DNA from: Rhizobacter sp. SG703
Lineage (GTDB): Bacteria; Pseudomonadota; Gammaproteobacteria; Burkholderiales; Burkholderiaceae_C
NCBI RefSeq assembly: GCF_012275445.1
Contig: NZ_JAAZQK010000008.1
Span: 248,001-312,000 of the forward strand
Direction: 5' to 3'
Length of the DNA stretch: 64,000 nucleotides
Shown here: piece after piece, positions 17,675-26,761 of the stretch
Layout: the number at the start of each line of letters is the position of its first letter
Position numbering within the stretch: position 1 is the stretch's first letter
Translations under genes and position numbers: made by a program
Notes under the pieces: generated by a model
The model's database searches: none
Told to the model about the DNA's origin: nothing
The model's input: the letters and a program-made list of their open reading frames with translations, nothing else

Positions 17675-19271
17675 CCGCAGCCCGCTGCCGGACGCCAGCG
17701 AAGACTGCAGCGCCGTCTCCAGCGCCGGTGCCAGCGGCTCGGTGGTGTAGGCGCTCCAGACGCCGCGCAGCACCTGCGGCTGCAGCACCCTCTGCAGCAG
17801 GCCCTGGCTCCAGGCCACCACGTCATCCTCGTCCATCCCCCCGGCCTGCAAGCTCGACGGGTCGACGCGCAGCAACAACAGCACCGCATCGTGCGTGCAT
17901 GCGTCGACCTGATGGCCGCTGCGGCCCACCACCCACGCTTGCGCGACGATGCCGCCTTCTGCGAGAGCCGCGGCCAGGATGCTGCGCGACGTGGCGTCCA
18001 GTGGCGCCTCGTCGACCCGGCCCGACCTGAACTCCTGCAGCAGGGCCTGCACCGTGGCGCGGCGCCGTGTCATCGCCCGGTCCAGCAGCACGGCATTCCG
18101 CTCCCGTTCCCGGGGCTCGATGCCGGAGTCCGGCATCGCGGCGAGTGCCGCGCGGCACGGCGCGATCCACGCCTTGTCGGCGCGCAGGCAGGCCTCGAGA
18201 TCGGCACGGCCCCCGGCGTCGCCGAGCGACAGCCGTGCGACGCCCCGCACATGCAGCGCCAGCGCCGAGCCCGGTGTGGTGTCCAGGACTGCCTGCGCCG
18301 TCGCCCGCGCTTCGGCCGCAGTGCCCACCCGCCATGCGAGCCAGGCGCGCTCTTCGCTGACCTCGTCTGCGTCTTGCAGCGCCTGCAACCGACGCCCTTG
18401 CGCATGCAGCCGCAGGTGCTCGTCGCGCCACTCGCGCCGATGGGTCGCGACGAATGCGTCATCGTGCTGCCGCACGATGGCAGCCCATCCCAGCAACCAG
18501 CTCTCGCCTGCCGGCGGACCGCCCCAGGTCGCGGCGGTGGCCAAGGCGGCTGCCGGCGTGACGTGCAAGGCCGCGATCCGCCGCCCCGATGGCGGATGCG
18601 TGTCGCTCGCGTCGGCCTCATCGCGGGTCTCGCGCTGCGGCAACGTGGCCAGCGCCAGGTCGAGCGCCTGCTGCTCCCTCATGATGCGCGCCAGGATGTC
18701 GGCGGGCGGTTCGGCCAACCGTGCCCGCAAGGCGTCGACCCCTTCCGCCATGAAACGTCGATGGACCAGGCCGCGGGCTTCCACCGCGGCCAGCGCTGCG
18801 GCCATGACCTCGCTTGTGACGACGCCGGCGGCGAATGCATCGGCCTCGTACTCGCAGGCCCGCGCGTAGGCAAAGCTCCTGTGTGCCATCCACGGGCCGA
18901 ACCAGGCTGCGAAGCGCGCGGCCGCCCGGTCCAGGATCGAATCGTCCAGGCGGGCCTGCCCGGCGAACCACAGCCACCCGTTGCGCGCCCGGTACAGCCA
19001 ATGGCCCAGGCGGCCGTGGCGGTGGGAGAAGTGGCCGAGTTCATGGGCGATGACGGCCTGTGCCGCCGGTGGCGGCAGGCACGCGAGCAGCGGGATGCCC
19101 AGCACCAGCACCTGCTTCGTGCGCGCCGAGCCCGAGGGCGAGCATCCACGGCAGCATCAGTGCCAGTTCGAAGCCGACCACGCCGGCCAGGGCGAGCATC
19201 GTCAGTACCGCCCGCTGCGACCGGTCGACCCGCTCGATGCCCGCGACTTCCAACGCGCCCGACGATTCCAT
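17660..19271 (-). pseudogene. M48-type metallopeptidase, broken by a frameshift and an internal loss
   Basis: The catalytic part reads from about 19140 to 17660. It holds the zinc-binding HELGH in VIAHELGHFSHRHGR and the third-ligand segment EYEADAF, followed by a long helical C-terminal region. The N-terminal membrane part (76 codons from ATG 19271, with helices AVLTMLALAGVVG and ALMLPWMLAL) lies in another frame and runs into a stop at 19041. Intact relatives have well over 100 residues between the membrane part and the RTKQVLVLG segment. Here the two are almost adjacent, so both a deletion and a frameshift around 19115-19150 are likely. A truncated protein could still start at GTG 19111. 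The gene follows the oxidoreductase gene by three bases. Confidence 0.65.
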
Positions 19272-19274
19272 GCC

Positions 19275-20906
19275 TCAGCCCCCCAACGTGAAGCGCGCGG
19301 CAACCCGCCGCGCCGCCTCGTTCCCGCGAAAGAACGCCTCTTCGAACACCGAGTAGCCCGACAGGTCGGCATGCGCGAACTGCACGCGGCCGCGGCCCGA
19401 GGCCAGTGCCGCCAGCGCGGCGCTGCCGCGAACCCCCGGCAGCGGGATGCTCATCGCATGCCCGTAGCGCATCAGGTCGATGCGCGCCAGCTTGTCGGGC
19501 AGGTCGGGGTGCGCGTCGACCAGTGTCTGCACCACTGCCTGCGACCAGGCCTGCCACGGCTGGTCGAGCAGCCGTCTGCGCTGCGCGAGCAGCTGCGCCT
19601 CGTTGTCGCCGCCCAGCGCCCAGTAGGCCGTCAGCACCGTCGGGCCGGGGTAGGGCCGCGTCGCCTGGTGCATCGCGTCGACGTAGCCGAGCGTGGGACT
19701 GCCGTACAGCACGTTGTCCCATGACGGCGGGGCGCCGGGCCGGTCGTCCAGCGCGTCCGACAGCTGCAGGTTCGCGACCAGCCATGGCGCGTACCGCATC
19801 GCGGCCACCGCCGGCTGCAGGGCCGCCGGCGGCGTGCGCAACACGCGGGTCGAGATGAACAGCGGCGTCGCGAGCACCGCCTGCGCCGCGATCCAGCGCT
19901 CGGCGCGCTGCGTCTTCGCGTTCCACAGGTCCAGCGTCACCTCGTGCCGGCCTTCGTCGAGCGCCAGCGCGACACGGCCGTCGTGCAGGCGACCGGTCAG
20001 CGGCGCCGCCAGCCGCTGCGACAGCCAGGCGTTGCCCTCGGGCCAGGTCAGCACGCCGTCGTCGCGTGGCGCGTCGTCGCCCGGCGCATGGAAGCCGTGC
20101 CGGCTCGCGAAATAGTGCAGCCCGGCCCAGGCCGACACCTGCGCGGCGCCGGCGCCGTAGTCGTCGCGGCAGCAGTAGTCGAGGTACCAGCGCAACGGCG
20201 GCGCGGTGATGCCCTGGTCGTCCAGCCACCGCGCGAACGTGATGCCATCGAGCGCCTGCAGCGCCGGCGTCCAGGCGGCGCGCGCGGTCGGCAGCGCGAA
20301 GCTGCCGGCCGGTCCGGCCGTCGACACCAGTCGGGCGAAGCGGCGGTATTGCGCGAGCGTCGCGTCGCGCTGCGACGCAGGCAAGGCCGCCAGCGGCGGC
20401 AGCAGGCCGTCGTGCCAGTGGCCGTCGATGAAGAGCCGCTCCTGCGGGCTGTGGCACAGGTGGCGCTCGTCCCACACCGTGCGGCCGCCCTCGGTGCGGC
20501 GCAAGCCCAGCGAATCGAGCAGGCCCACCAGCTCGACCGCGTCGTCGCCCGGCACCGGCAGGTAGTGCGCACCGAGCGGGCAGGCCATGCCGCCCATGCG
20601 GTGCGCGCGGCTGTTGCCGCCGGCGGCATCTTCCAGGTCGAACACCTGCACGTCGTCGATGCCGGCCTGGGCCAGCTTGCGCGCGCACGACAGCCCGGCG
20701 ATGCCGGCGCCGACGATGATCACCGCCGCGCGCTTGTGCACCGTCGGCTCGCCGAGCGTGCGGCCGCCGTCGCGCAGCCGGTGGCCGCGCTCGTGCTGCG
20801 CGCCGATCCATTCGCCGCCGTAGGCCGCCGGGCGCGCCGGCCCGCAGCCGCCGAGGCCGACGATCGGCAGCGCCGAAGCTCCGGCCAGCACGCTGCGCCG
20901 TTTCAT
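19275..20906 (-). CDS. Exported FAD-dependent amine-oxidase-like oxidoreductase
   Basis: The 543-residue protein starts MKRRSVLAGASALPIVG and has a lipobox-like GLGGC near residue 21, so it is probably exported, perhaps by Tat with bound FAD. The dinucleotide-binding motif VIIVGAGIAGLSCARKLAQAG is near residue 62, and the C-terminal FAD contact region is GRVQFAHADLSGYSVFEEAF. Its start overlaps the stop of the membrane spermidine-synthase-like gene (ATGA), suggesting linked function, possibly oxidation of a polyamine or related amine. That substrate is a guess from context. Confidence 0.8.
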   Translation of the reverse strand: MKRRSVLAGASALPIVGLGGCGPARPAAYGGEWIGAQHERGHRLRDGGRTLGEPTVHKRAAVIIVGAGIAGLSCARKLAQAGIDDVQVFDLEDAAGGNSRAHRMGGMACPLGAHYLPVPGDDAVELVGLLDSLGLRRTEGGRTVWDERHLCHSPQERLFIDGHWHDGLLPPLAALPASQRDATLAQYRRFARLVSTAGPAGSFALPTARAAWTPALQALDGITFARWLDDQGITAPPLRWYLDYCCRDDYGAGAAQVSAWAGLHYFASRHGFHAPGDDAPRDDGVLTWPEGNAWLSQRLAAPLTGRLHDGRVALALDEGRHEVTLDLWNAKTQRAERWIAAQAVLATPLFISTRVLRTPPAALQPAVAAMRYAPWLVANLQLSDALDDRPGAPPSWDNVLYGSPTLGYVDAMHQATRPYPGPTVLTAYWALGGDNEAQLLAQRRRLLDQPWQAWSQAVVQTLVDAHPDLPDKLARIDLMRYGHAMSIPLPGVRGSAALAALASGRGRVQFAHADLSGYSVFEEAFFRGNEAARRVAARFTLGG

Positions 20907-22432
20907 TGGTGCACCTTGCCCCATTCGTCTTCGAAGGTCTGCACCAGCACCTGGTTCGACAACCGGTTCACCTCGGTCGGCACGCGCGCCATGTCGATCG
21001 GGAAATCGAACAGCGCCGGCAGCCCGCCGAGGCTGATGAAGCGCAGCCCGTCGGGCAGCTGCGTCGGCATCCGGTACGGCCGGCGGCTCGCAAGGATGAA
21101 GCCCCATTCGCCGAAGCTCGGCACGTGCGCGTGGTACGGCGTCACCTGCAGCCCGGCGGCTTCCAGCGTGGTCGCCACCGTCCAGAAGCTCTTGCGCGCG
21201 ATCAGCGGCGAGGTGGTCTGCACCACCGCATAGCCGCTCGCGTTCAGGTGCTGCTCGACCAGCCGGTAGAAGCCGCTGGTGTAGAGCTTGCCGATCGAGA
21301 AATTGGTCGGGTCGGGGAAGTCGATGACGATCACGTCGAACGACCCCGGGTTCTGTTCGAGCCACGCAAATGCATCGGCGTTGACGATGCGCAGCTTCGG
21401 CGACTGCAGCGAATCGGCGTTCAGCGCGCGAAGCAGCGGCGACTGCGCGAACAGCGTCGTCATGTGCGGGTCGAGCTCGACCAGCGTGACCTGCTCGACG
21501 CCGGGGTATTTCAGGATCTCGCGCACCGCCATGCCGTCGCCGCCGCCCAGCACCAGCACCTGGCGCGGCGCGCCGTGGCCGGCCATCGCCGGGTGCACCA
21601 GCGCCTCGTGGTAGCGGTACTCGTCGCGCGAATGGAACTGCAGGTTGCCGTTCAGGAACAGCCGCACGCCGACGCTGCTGGCGGTGACGACGATGCGCTG
21701 GTAGGCGCTGCTCGCGCTGTAGACGATGCGGTCGGCGTAGAAACGGTCCTCGGCCCAGCTGCTGACGCGCTCGGCGCCGGCAAAGGCCGCGAGCAGCGCC
21801 GCGACGACGCCGCCGCAGGCGAGGGCATGCAGGCCCCAGCGCCGCAGCTCGCCCTTGAACAGCCACAGCGCCCACACCGCGACCGCGGCGTTCAGCAGCC
21901 CGAAGAACGCGCCGGTGCGGATCAGCCCGAGCTGCGGCACGAACAGCAGCGGGAACGCGATCGCGACGACCAGCGCGCCGAGGTAGTCGAAGGTCAGCAC
22001 CTGCGACACCAGGTCCTTCAGCGCGTACCGTTCGCGGAAGTGCCGCTTCAGGATGCGCATCACCAGTGGGATCTCCAATCCCACCAGCGTGCCCACCAGC
22101 AGCACCAGCGCGTACAGCGCGAAGCGGAACGACGGCGCGGCCAGCGTCTGCAGCGCGAACAGCGCGAGCGGCATCAGCCCGCCGACCAGCCCGACCAGCA
22201 GCTCGATGCGCAGGAAGTGCGCGATGATCTGCCGCTCGAAGAAGCGCGACAGGTACGAGCCGATGCCCATCGCGAACAGGTAGCTGCCGATGATGGTCGA
22301 GAACTGCAGGATCGAATCGCCCAGCAGGTAGCTCGCCAGCGTGCCGGCCGCGAGCTCGTAGACCAGCCCGCAGGCGGCGACGACGAAGACGGACGCGAGC
22401 AGCGCCACCTCGGCCGGGCGGATGCCTGACAC
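20903..22432 (-). CDS. Membrane-bound spermidine-synthase-like protein
   Basis: The N-terminal 220 or so residues contain about seven hydrophobic helices. The C-terminal half is a spermidine synthase-type aminopropyltransferase fold with VLGGGDGMAVREILKYPG, VELDPHM and the DFPDPTNFSIGKLYT segment. It probably transfers an aminopropyl group or methylates at the membrane. The GTG at 22432 is proposed as the start. A longer frame to an ATG at 22543 would translate an intergenic repeat (36 Gly/Pro/Ser-rich residues) and is less likely. It is coupled to the downstream oxidoreductase and follows DUF350. Confidence 0.8.
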   Translation of the reverse strand: MSGIRPAEVALLASVFVVAACGLVYELAAGTLASYLLGDSILQFSTIIGSYLFAMGIGSYLSRFFERQIIAHFLRIELLVGLVGGLMPLALFALQTLAAPSFRFALYALVLLVGTLVGLEIPLVMRILKRHFRERYALKDLVSQVLTFDYLGALVVAIAFPLLFVPQLGLIRTGAFFGLLNAAVAVWALWLFKGELRRWGLHALACGGVVAALLAAFAGAERVSSWAEDRFYADRIVYSASSAYQRIVVTASSVGVRLFLNGNLQFHSRDEYRYHEALVHPAMAGHGAPRQVLVLGGGDGMAVREILKYPGVEQVTLVELDPHMTTLFAQSPLLRALNADSLQSPKLRIVNADAFAWLEQNPGSFDVIVIDFPDPTNFSIGKLYTSGFYRLVEQHLNASGYAVVQTTSPLIARKSFWTVATTLEAAGLQVTPYHAHVPSFGEWGFILASRRPYRMPTQLPDGLRFISLGGLPALFDFPIDMARVPTEVNRLSNQVLVQTFEDEWGKVHQ

Positions 22433-22454
22433 GATGCCTGTTGGACGCTCCGGG

Positions 22455-22560
22455 CCGAGCGCCGGGCCGCCATGGGCTACGGAGGAGCCCCTTCGTGGCC
22501 CGGCCGGCCCGGATCCCCCCGGGGGATCGGACGATGTACTCATCGGACGAGGGGTTGTCG
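22455..22560 (+). repeat. Intergenic repeat, copy A (with an insertion)
   Basis: This copy begins CCGAGCGCCGGGCCGC and ends GACGAGGGGTTGTC. It contains a GC palindrome (GGATCCCCCC / GGGGGATC at about 22511-22529) and an extra stretch of about 25 bases compared with the copies at 45680 and 51649. It lies between the DUF350 and spermidine-synthase-like genes, antisense to both, and its complement can be misread as the N-terminus of the latter. Confidence 0.8.
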
Positions 22561-22564
22561 GTCT

Positions 22565-22789
22565 CTAGCCGTGGATCGCGGCCGACACGATCATCCCGAT
22601 TGCGATGCACATCGCGCCGACCACGATGGCCAGCGCGACGTTCTTCTTCTCGACGATCTCGGCCCACAGGTCATAGGGCGTGATCTTGTCGACGATCACG
22701 AAGCTGATCCAGAACACCAGCACGCCGATCAGTGCAAACAGGATGGAGCCGACGAAGATGCCGGGCTTCATCCATTCGATTCCCATCAT
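22565..22789 (-). CDS. DUF350 family membrane protein
   Basis: The 74-residue protein has two transmembrane helices (residues 9-32 and 50-72) and the family's polar linker DKITPYDLWAEIVEKKNVALA. It is preceded by AGGAGG. DUF350 proteins (YjfL-like) recur in clusters with spermidine-synthase-like, DUF4178 and SPFH proteins, as here, and are linked to envelope stress. The precise function is unknown. Confidence 0.85.
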   Translation of the reverse strand: MMGIEWMKPGIFVGSILFALIGVLVFWISFVIVDKITPYDLWAEIVEKKNVALAIVVGAMCIAIGMIVSAAIHG

Positions 22790-22835
22790 GAGAGCCTCCT
22801 GTGTGTCGATGTGAAAGGGTCCCGCATGCCGGGAC

Positions 22836-24416
22836 TCACTTGTGGCCGCCGCCGCTCGAGAAGCCGCCGAACGAGCCGCCGCCGGTGCGGAAACCGCTGC
22901 CGCTGCGGTTGCTGTTCAGGCAGCTGACGTATTCCTGCGAATTCTCGCCGTAGGTCGTGCGCAGCCCGTCGCAGTTCGACGAACTGCTGCTGCCGCCGCA
23001 GCGGAACAGCATCAGCAGCACGGCGATCACGAACATCGCGAGGAAGATCTTCGCCAGCAGCCCACCCGAACCGGACGACGGCAGCGCATCGCGCTGCAGC
23101 GCCGCGCGCCGGTCGTCGCCGAGCCGGAAGGCCTTCAGGATGTCGGCGGCGCTCATCGCGTCGCCGGCCGACCAGACGATCTCGTCGCCGGTCTGCTCGC
23201 GGTTCAGCCGCTTGCTGCCGGACTGGTAGTCGGTGTTGAGCGTGCGCTGCTCGCGCGCGAGCTGCCAGTAGAACTCGCCGAGCACGTAGGTGACCTGCCC
23301 GGTGTAGGTGTAGAGCTTGCGGTAGGTCGCGCCCTGGTAGACCGCGCTGTCGCCGCGCAGCTGCGGCACGCCGGTGATCGGCGCGGTCCAGCTCCAGCCG
23401 TCTTCCGCGTCGACCAGGAACGCGAAGCCCTCGCTGCGGTGGTACAGCAGGTACTCGCGCCAGAAGGTCTGCTCGCCATCGGAGTCCTCCGAGCCGTCCG
23501 CAAGCTCGCAGCGCTCGACGTAGCCGACCACCTGCCACGGCAGCGGCGCCTTGCCGAGCGCCAGCGTGCCGACGCTGCCGAGCGGGATCTGCGGCTCGCT
23601 GCCGTTCTGCTGCGCGTAATGCGCCAGGTCGCCGCCGACGCCCTGCGACACGTCGACCACCGAATGGCACTGGTGGCAGACGATGGATTGCGTCGTCGCG
23701 AGCTTCACCTCGAGCGAGGTGCCGCAGTTCGGGCATTCGATGCTGCGGGCCTTCAGCGTCTTTTCCGCCGGCTCGGCCAGGCCGGTCATCGCGAGTTCGC
23801 TGATCGCGACCGAGCGGCCGACCGACCACTTCGGCGCCGCCGGGTCGGCGTAGGCCAGCGTGCCGACCTCGTCGCGCGTGCTGCGCAGGTCGCTGACGAC
23901 GAAGCCGCGTTCGGTGTTGGGCTTGACCGGCAACTCGCCCTGCGCCGCGATCAGCTTCGCGGCCGAGACCGACGCCACCGACCACGGCTGGCCGTTGACG
24001 ATCTGCTGCTGGCCCGGCCGCAGGCTGGTCGGATCGGGCGCCGGGGCCTGCAGCGGCTGGTCGAAGGCCAGCACGTAGCGGCCGTTGTCTTCCGACAGCC
24101 AGCCGCTGCGGCCGTTGTCGAACAGCGCATGCCACTCGTTCCAGGTGCCCTCGGCATAGCGGTACTGCAGCCGGCCGACCAGCGTGAAGGCGGCGCCCTG
24201 CATGCGCCCGCTGGCACCGAGCTGCAGCGGCGAATGGTCGTCGAACAGCTCGGCGCTCTCGCCGATCTTGCGCAGCGCATCGCCGTCGCGCACGATGGTG
24301 CTGCGGCAGAAGCTGCAGACCGCGAAGGCCGACGCGGCCGAGCGGAACTCGACCTCGGCCCCGCAATTCGGGCAGGCCGCGCGGTAGACGCGCTGGGGGC
24401 TGGGTTCGGTCGCCAA
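22836..24416 (-). CDS. DUF4178 protein with two zinc ribbons and a C-terminal membrane anchor
   Basis: The 526-residue protein has a first zinc ribbon (CPNC near residue 15 and CSFC near 34), a first DUF4178 module at about 60-150, and a second zinc ribbon (CPNC and CHQC near 228-250). A second DUF4178 module at about 280-400 follows. A single transmembrane helix (IFLAMFVIAVLLMLF) is near residue 465, and a Ser/Gly-rich tail ends the protein. It is likely anchored with the zinc-ribbon part in the cytoplasm. It sits between the SPFH and DUF350 genes on one strand. Confidence 0.85.
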   Translation of the reverse strand: MATEPSPQRVYRAACPNCGAEVEFRSAASAFAVCSFCRSTIVRDGDALRKIGESAELFDDHSPLQLGASGRMQGAAFTLVGRLQYRYAEGTWNEWHALFDNGRSGWLSEDNGRYVLAFDQPLQAPAPDPTSLRPGQQQIVNGQPWSVASVSAAKLIAAQGELPVKPNTERGFVVSDLRSTRDEVGTLAYADPAAPKWSVGRSVAISELAMTGLAEPAEKTLKARSIECPNCGTSLEVKLATTQSIVCHQCHSVVDVSQGVGGDLAHYAQQNGSEPQIPLGSVGTLALGKAPLPWQVVGYVERCELADGSEDSDGEQTFWREYLLYHRSEGFAFLVDAEDGWSWTAPITGVPQLRGDSAVYQGATYRKLYTYTGQVTYVLGEFYWQLAREQRTLNTDYQSGSKRLNREQTGDEIVWSAGDAMSAADILKAFRLGDDRRAALQRDALPSSGSGGLLAKIFLAMFVIAVLLMLFRCGGSSSSSNCDGLRTTYGENSQEYVSCLNSNRSGSGFRTGGGSFGGFSSGGGHK

Positions 24417-24422
24417 GAAGTG

Positions 24423-24502
24423 GTCAGCCGGCGCCGAGCCGCCTCAACGCGGCTGACGGCCCCCACGACGGGGGGCAGGGGCGCAGCGACGTGGGGGCCG
24501 TC
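24423..24502. repeat. Double hairpin between the SPFH and DUF4178 genes
   Basis: GTCAGCCG at 24423-24430 pairs with CGGCTGAC at 24450-24457. GACGGCCCCCACG at 24455-24467 pairs perfectly with CGTGGGGGCCGTC at 24490-24502. The two arms share bases, so they are alternative folds. No T tract follows on the minus strand, where it separates two co-oriented genes. It may reduce read-through or be a dispersed GC-rich palindromic element. Confidence 0.5.
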
Positions 24503-24507
24503 ATCTT

Positions 24508-25545
24508 CTAGACCAGCTTCTTCAGCAGCTCGGCCTTCTTCGCGTCGAACTCGTCCTGCGTCAGGATGCCCTTGGCCTTCAGGTCGCCCAGTTTCTCGAG
24601 CGTGGCCATCACCTCGTCGGGGCGGATCGCCGCGGCCGCGGCGGCCGCGACCGGCGCCGCGGCCGGCTGCTGCAGACCCTGGCCGAGCTGCTGCGCCAGC
24701 ACCTGGCCGAGCGCGACCCCGGCGCCCAGGCCCATCGCATCGCCGGCGATGCCGCCGCCACCGCCGCCGCCTTCGGCGAACTTCGGCAGCGACTGCGCGG
24801 TCTGGTACTGCATGAACTTGCCCATGTCGTTGCCGACCATGCCCATGCCGATCTTCTGGTCGAGGATCTTCTGCAGCTCCTCGGGCAGCGAGATGTTCTG
24901 CAGCGTGACGCTTTCGAGCAGCAGCCCGAGCTTGTTGAACGACGGCTGCGTCGCTTCCTGCAGCGCCTTCGCGAACTCGACCTGGTTGGCCGCGAGGTCG
25001 AGGAACGCGATGCCGCTGGACGCGACCGCGTCGGAGATGTGCTGCAGCATCAGCGCGCGCAGCTGGCCGTCGAGCTCGGCGGTGGTGTAGCTGGCGCGGG
25101 TGCCGGAGACCTCGGTGTGGAACAGCTTCGGGTCGGCGATGCGGTAGCTGTAGTTGCCGAAGCCGCGCAGGCGCACCGCGCCGAAGTCCTTGTCGCGGAT
25201 CGTGACCGGCTGGGTCGTGCCCCAGCGCTGGTCGATCTGCTGGCGGGTGCTGAAGAAGTAGACGTCGCTCTTGAACGGGCTCTGGAACAGCTTGTCCCAG
25301 TTCTTCAGGTAGGTCAGCACCGGCAGCGTCTGCGTCGTCAGCTTGTAGGTGCCGGGGCCGAACACGTCGGCGACCTTGCCCTCGTTGACGAACACCGCCA
25401 TCTGCGATTCGCGCACGGTCAGCGAGCCGCCATACTGGATCTCGTTGTCGGCCATCGGGTAGCGCCAGGCCAGCATGCCATCGCCGGACTCGGTCCACTC
25501 GAGGATGTCGATGAACTGTTTCTTGATGAAATCCATCAGGCCCAT
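24508..25545 (-). CDS. SPFH/virion-core-like protein with C-terminal SHOCT domain
   Basis: The 345-residue protein has an N-terminal SPFH/Band 7-like region at about residues 20-240, of the type found in YdjI-like 'virion core' proteins. A glycine run (seven Gly near residue 248) and an Ala/Gln/Pro-rich linker follow. It ends in a SHOCT helix pair (LEKLGDLKAKGILTQDEF). No transmembrane helix is seen, so it is probably peripheral on the membrane and oligomeric. The start at 25545 follows an AGGAG. It is the promoter-proximal gene of the stress-like cluster and diverges from the acyltransferase gene. Confidence 0.85.
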   Translation of the reverse strand: MGLMDFIKKQFIDILEWTESGDGMLAWRYPMADNEIQYGGSLTVRESQMAVFVNEGKVADVFGPGTYKLTTQTLPVLTYLKNWDKLFQSPFKSDVYFFSTRQQIDQRWGTTQPVTIRDKDFGAVRLRGFGNYSYRIADPKLFHTEVSGTRASYTTAELDGQLRALMLQHISDAVASSGIAFLDLAANQVEFAKALQEATQPSFNKLGLLLESVTLQNISLPEELQKILDQKIGMGMVGNDMGKFMQYQTAQSLPKFAEGGGGGGGIAGDAMGLGAGVALGQVLAQQLGQGLQQPAAAPVAAAAAAAIRPDEVMATLEKLGDLKAKGILTQDEFDAKKAELLKKLV

Positions 25546-25648
25546 GGCGCGAAGCTCCTGGAAAACGACACGCTCCGGAAGCGGAGTGCGGCGAATAATA
25601 CGCCGACGGGACATCCCGTCACTCCCCCTTTCCGGTGAGCCGCCGCGC

Positions 25649-26755
25649 ATGTCCGTCCTCTCGAACGACTCTTCCCGCGACGACATTCCCCAGGACGCCG
25701 TCGCCGAACCCGCGCGCTTCCTCGGCGACATCCACCGGCTGCGCGGCGTTGCGATCCTGCTGATCGTCGCGACGCACTGCGTCTATTTTTTCCAATGGAG
25801 CGCCCACCCGCAGCTGCAGGGCGCACTCGCCGACCTGCTCGACAACTCGACGGTGCTGTTCGTGTTCATTTCCGGCTACCTGTTCATGCACGGCAGCGGC
25901 CGGTTCTCGTACCCGCGCTACCTGCTCGGCAAGCTGCGCCATGTGATCCTGCCGTTCCTGGTGGCGTCGATCCCGGCGGTTGCGCTCGAACTGCGCCACG
26001 GCAGCCTGGCCTTCGCCGCGCCGGGGCTGCACGAGCTCTCGGTGCCGGCGAAGATCCTGTACCTCTTGCTCTACCCCGGCGCGCACGTCAACTACGCGCT
26101 GTGGTTCATCCCGGTCGTCACGGTCTACTACCTGGTGTCGCCGCTGATGCTGTGGGTGGCGCGCCAGCCGCTGCGCTATGCGCTGCTGTGCCTGCTGGTG
26201 CCGGTGTCGATCCTGATGCACCGGCCGAGCTATGCGCACGACCACGACCTGGCGCTCGCGCTGTACTTCCTGCCGGTCTACCTGCTGGGCATGTGGTGCA
26301 GGCAGTACCGCCAGGCGACGCTGGCGGTGATCGAGCGGCACTTCACCTGGTTCGCGGCAGCATTCGGCGCGGTGTTCGTCGGGCACCTGATGCTGTCGGG
26401 GCACCACGGCAAGTACACCTTCACGCAGCCGTTCGAGTTCCACGGCCAGGGGGCGATCGACTGGAGCTTCGTGCAGAAGCTGCTGCTGTTGCCGCTGCTG
26501 TGCGGCCTGGCCTGGCGCTGGCGCCACCTGCGGCTGACGGTGCTCGACTACCTGGCCGACGTCAGCTTCACCATCTACTTCCTGCACCTGTACGTGATCT
26601 TCTTCGCCAGCTGGCTGTGGCACTGGCGCACGCCGGAGGTCAGCGTCGCCGGGCTGGCCGCGCTGTTCGCGGCCGCGGTGCTGCTGCCGTGCGCGGTGGC
26701 GACGAGTTCGCGGCGCCTGGTGCCGCAGTGGAGCCGTTCGCTGGTCGGCAGTTGA
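25649..26755 (+). CDS. Acyltransferase-3 family membrane protein
   Basis: The 368-residue protein has about ten hydrophobic helices and the family N-terminal motif FLGDIHRLRGVAILLIVATHC, with the catalytic His region at its end. These enzymes O-acylate cell-surface glycans or lipids in the inner membrane. The start at 25649 puts the catalytic motif near residue 26, as usual, while the longer upstream frame overlaps the divergent SPFH gene. The acceptor molecule is unknown. The EpsD-like gene nearby hints at polysaccharide work, but that is weak evidence. Confidence 0.85.
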   Translation: MSVLSNDSSRDDIPQDAVAEPARFLGDIHRLRGVAILLIVATHCVYFFQWSAHPQLQGALADLLDNSTVLFVFISGYLFMHGSGRFSYPRYLLGKLRHVILPFLVASIPAVALELRHGSLAFAAPGLHELSVPAKILYLLLYPGAHVNYALWFIPVVTVYYLVSPLMLWVARQPLRYALLCLLVPVSILMHRPSYAHDHDLALALYFLPVYLLGMWCRQYRQATLAVIERHFTWFAAAFGAVFVGHLMLSGHHGKYTFTQPFEFHGQGAIDWSFVQKLLLLPLLCGLAWRWRHLRLTVLDYLADVSFTIYFLHLYVIFFASWLWHWRTPEVSVAGLAALFAAAVLLPCAVATSSRRLVPQWSRSLVGS

Positions 26756-26761
26756 ACCGCG

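Noticed and set aside
20903-22543. Start of the spermidine-synthase-like protein at 22543
   Set aside because: The extra residues are the antisense strand of a dispersed repeat and have no signal or family similarity; the GTG at 22432 just before the first membrane helix is preferred.
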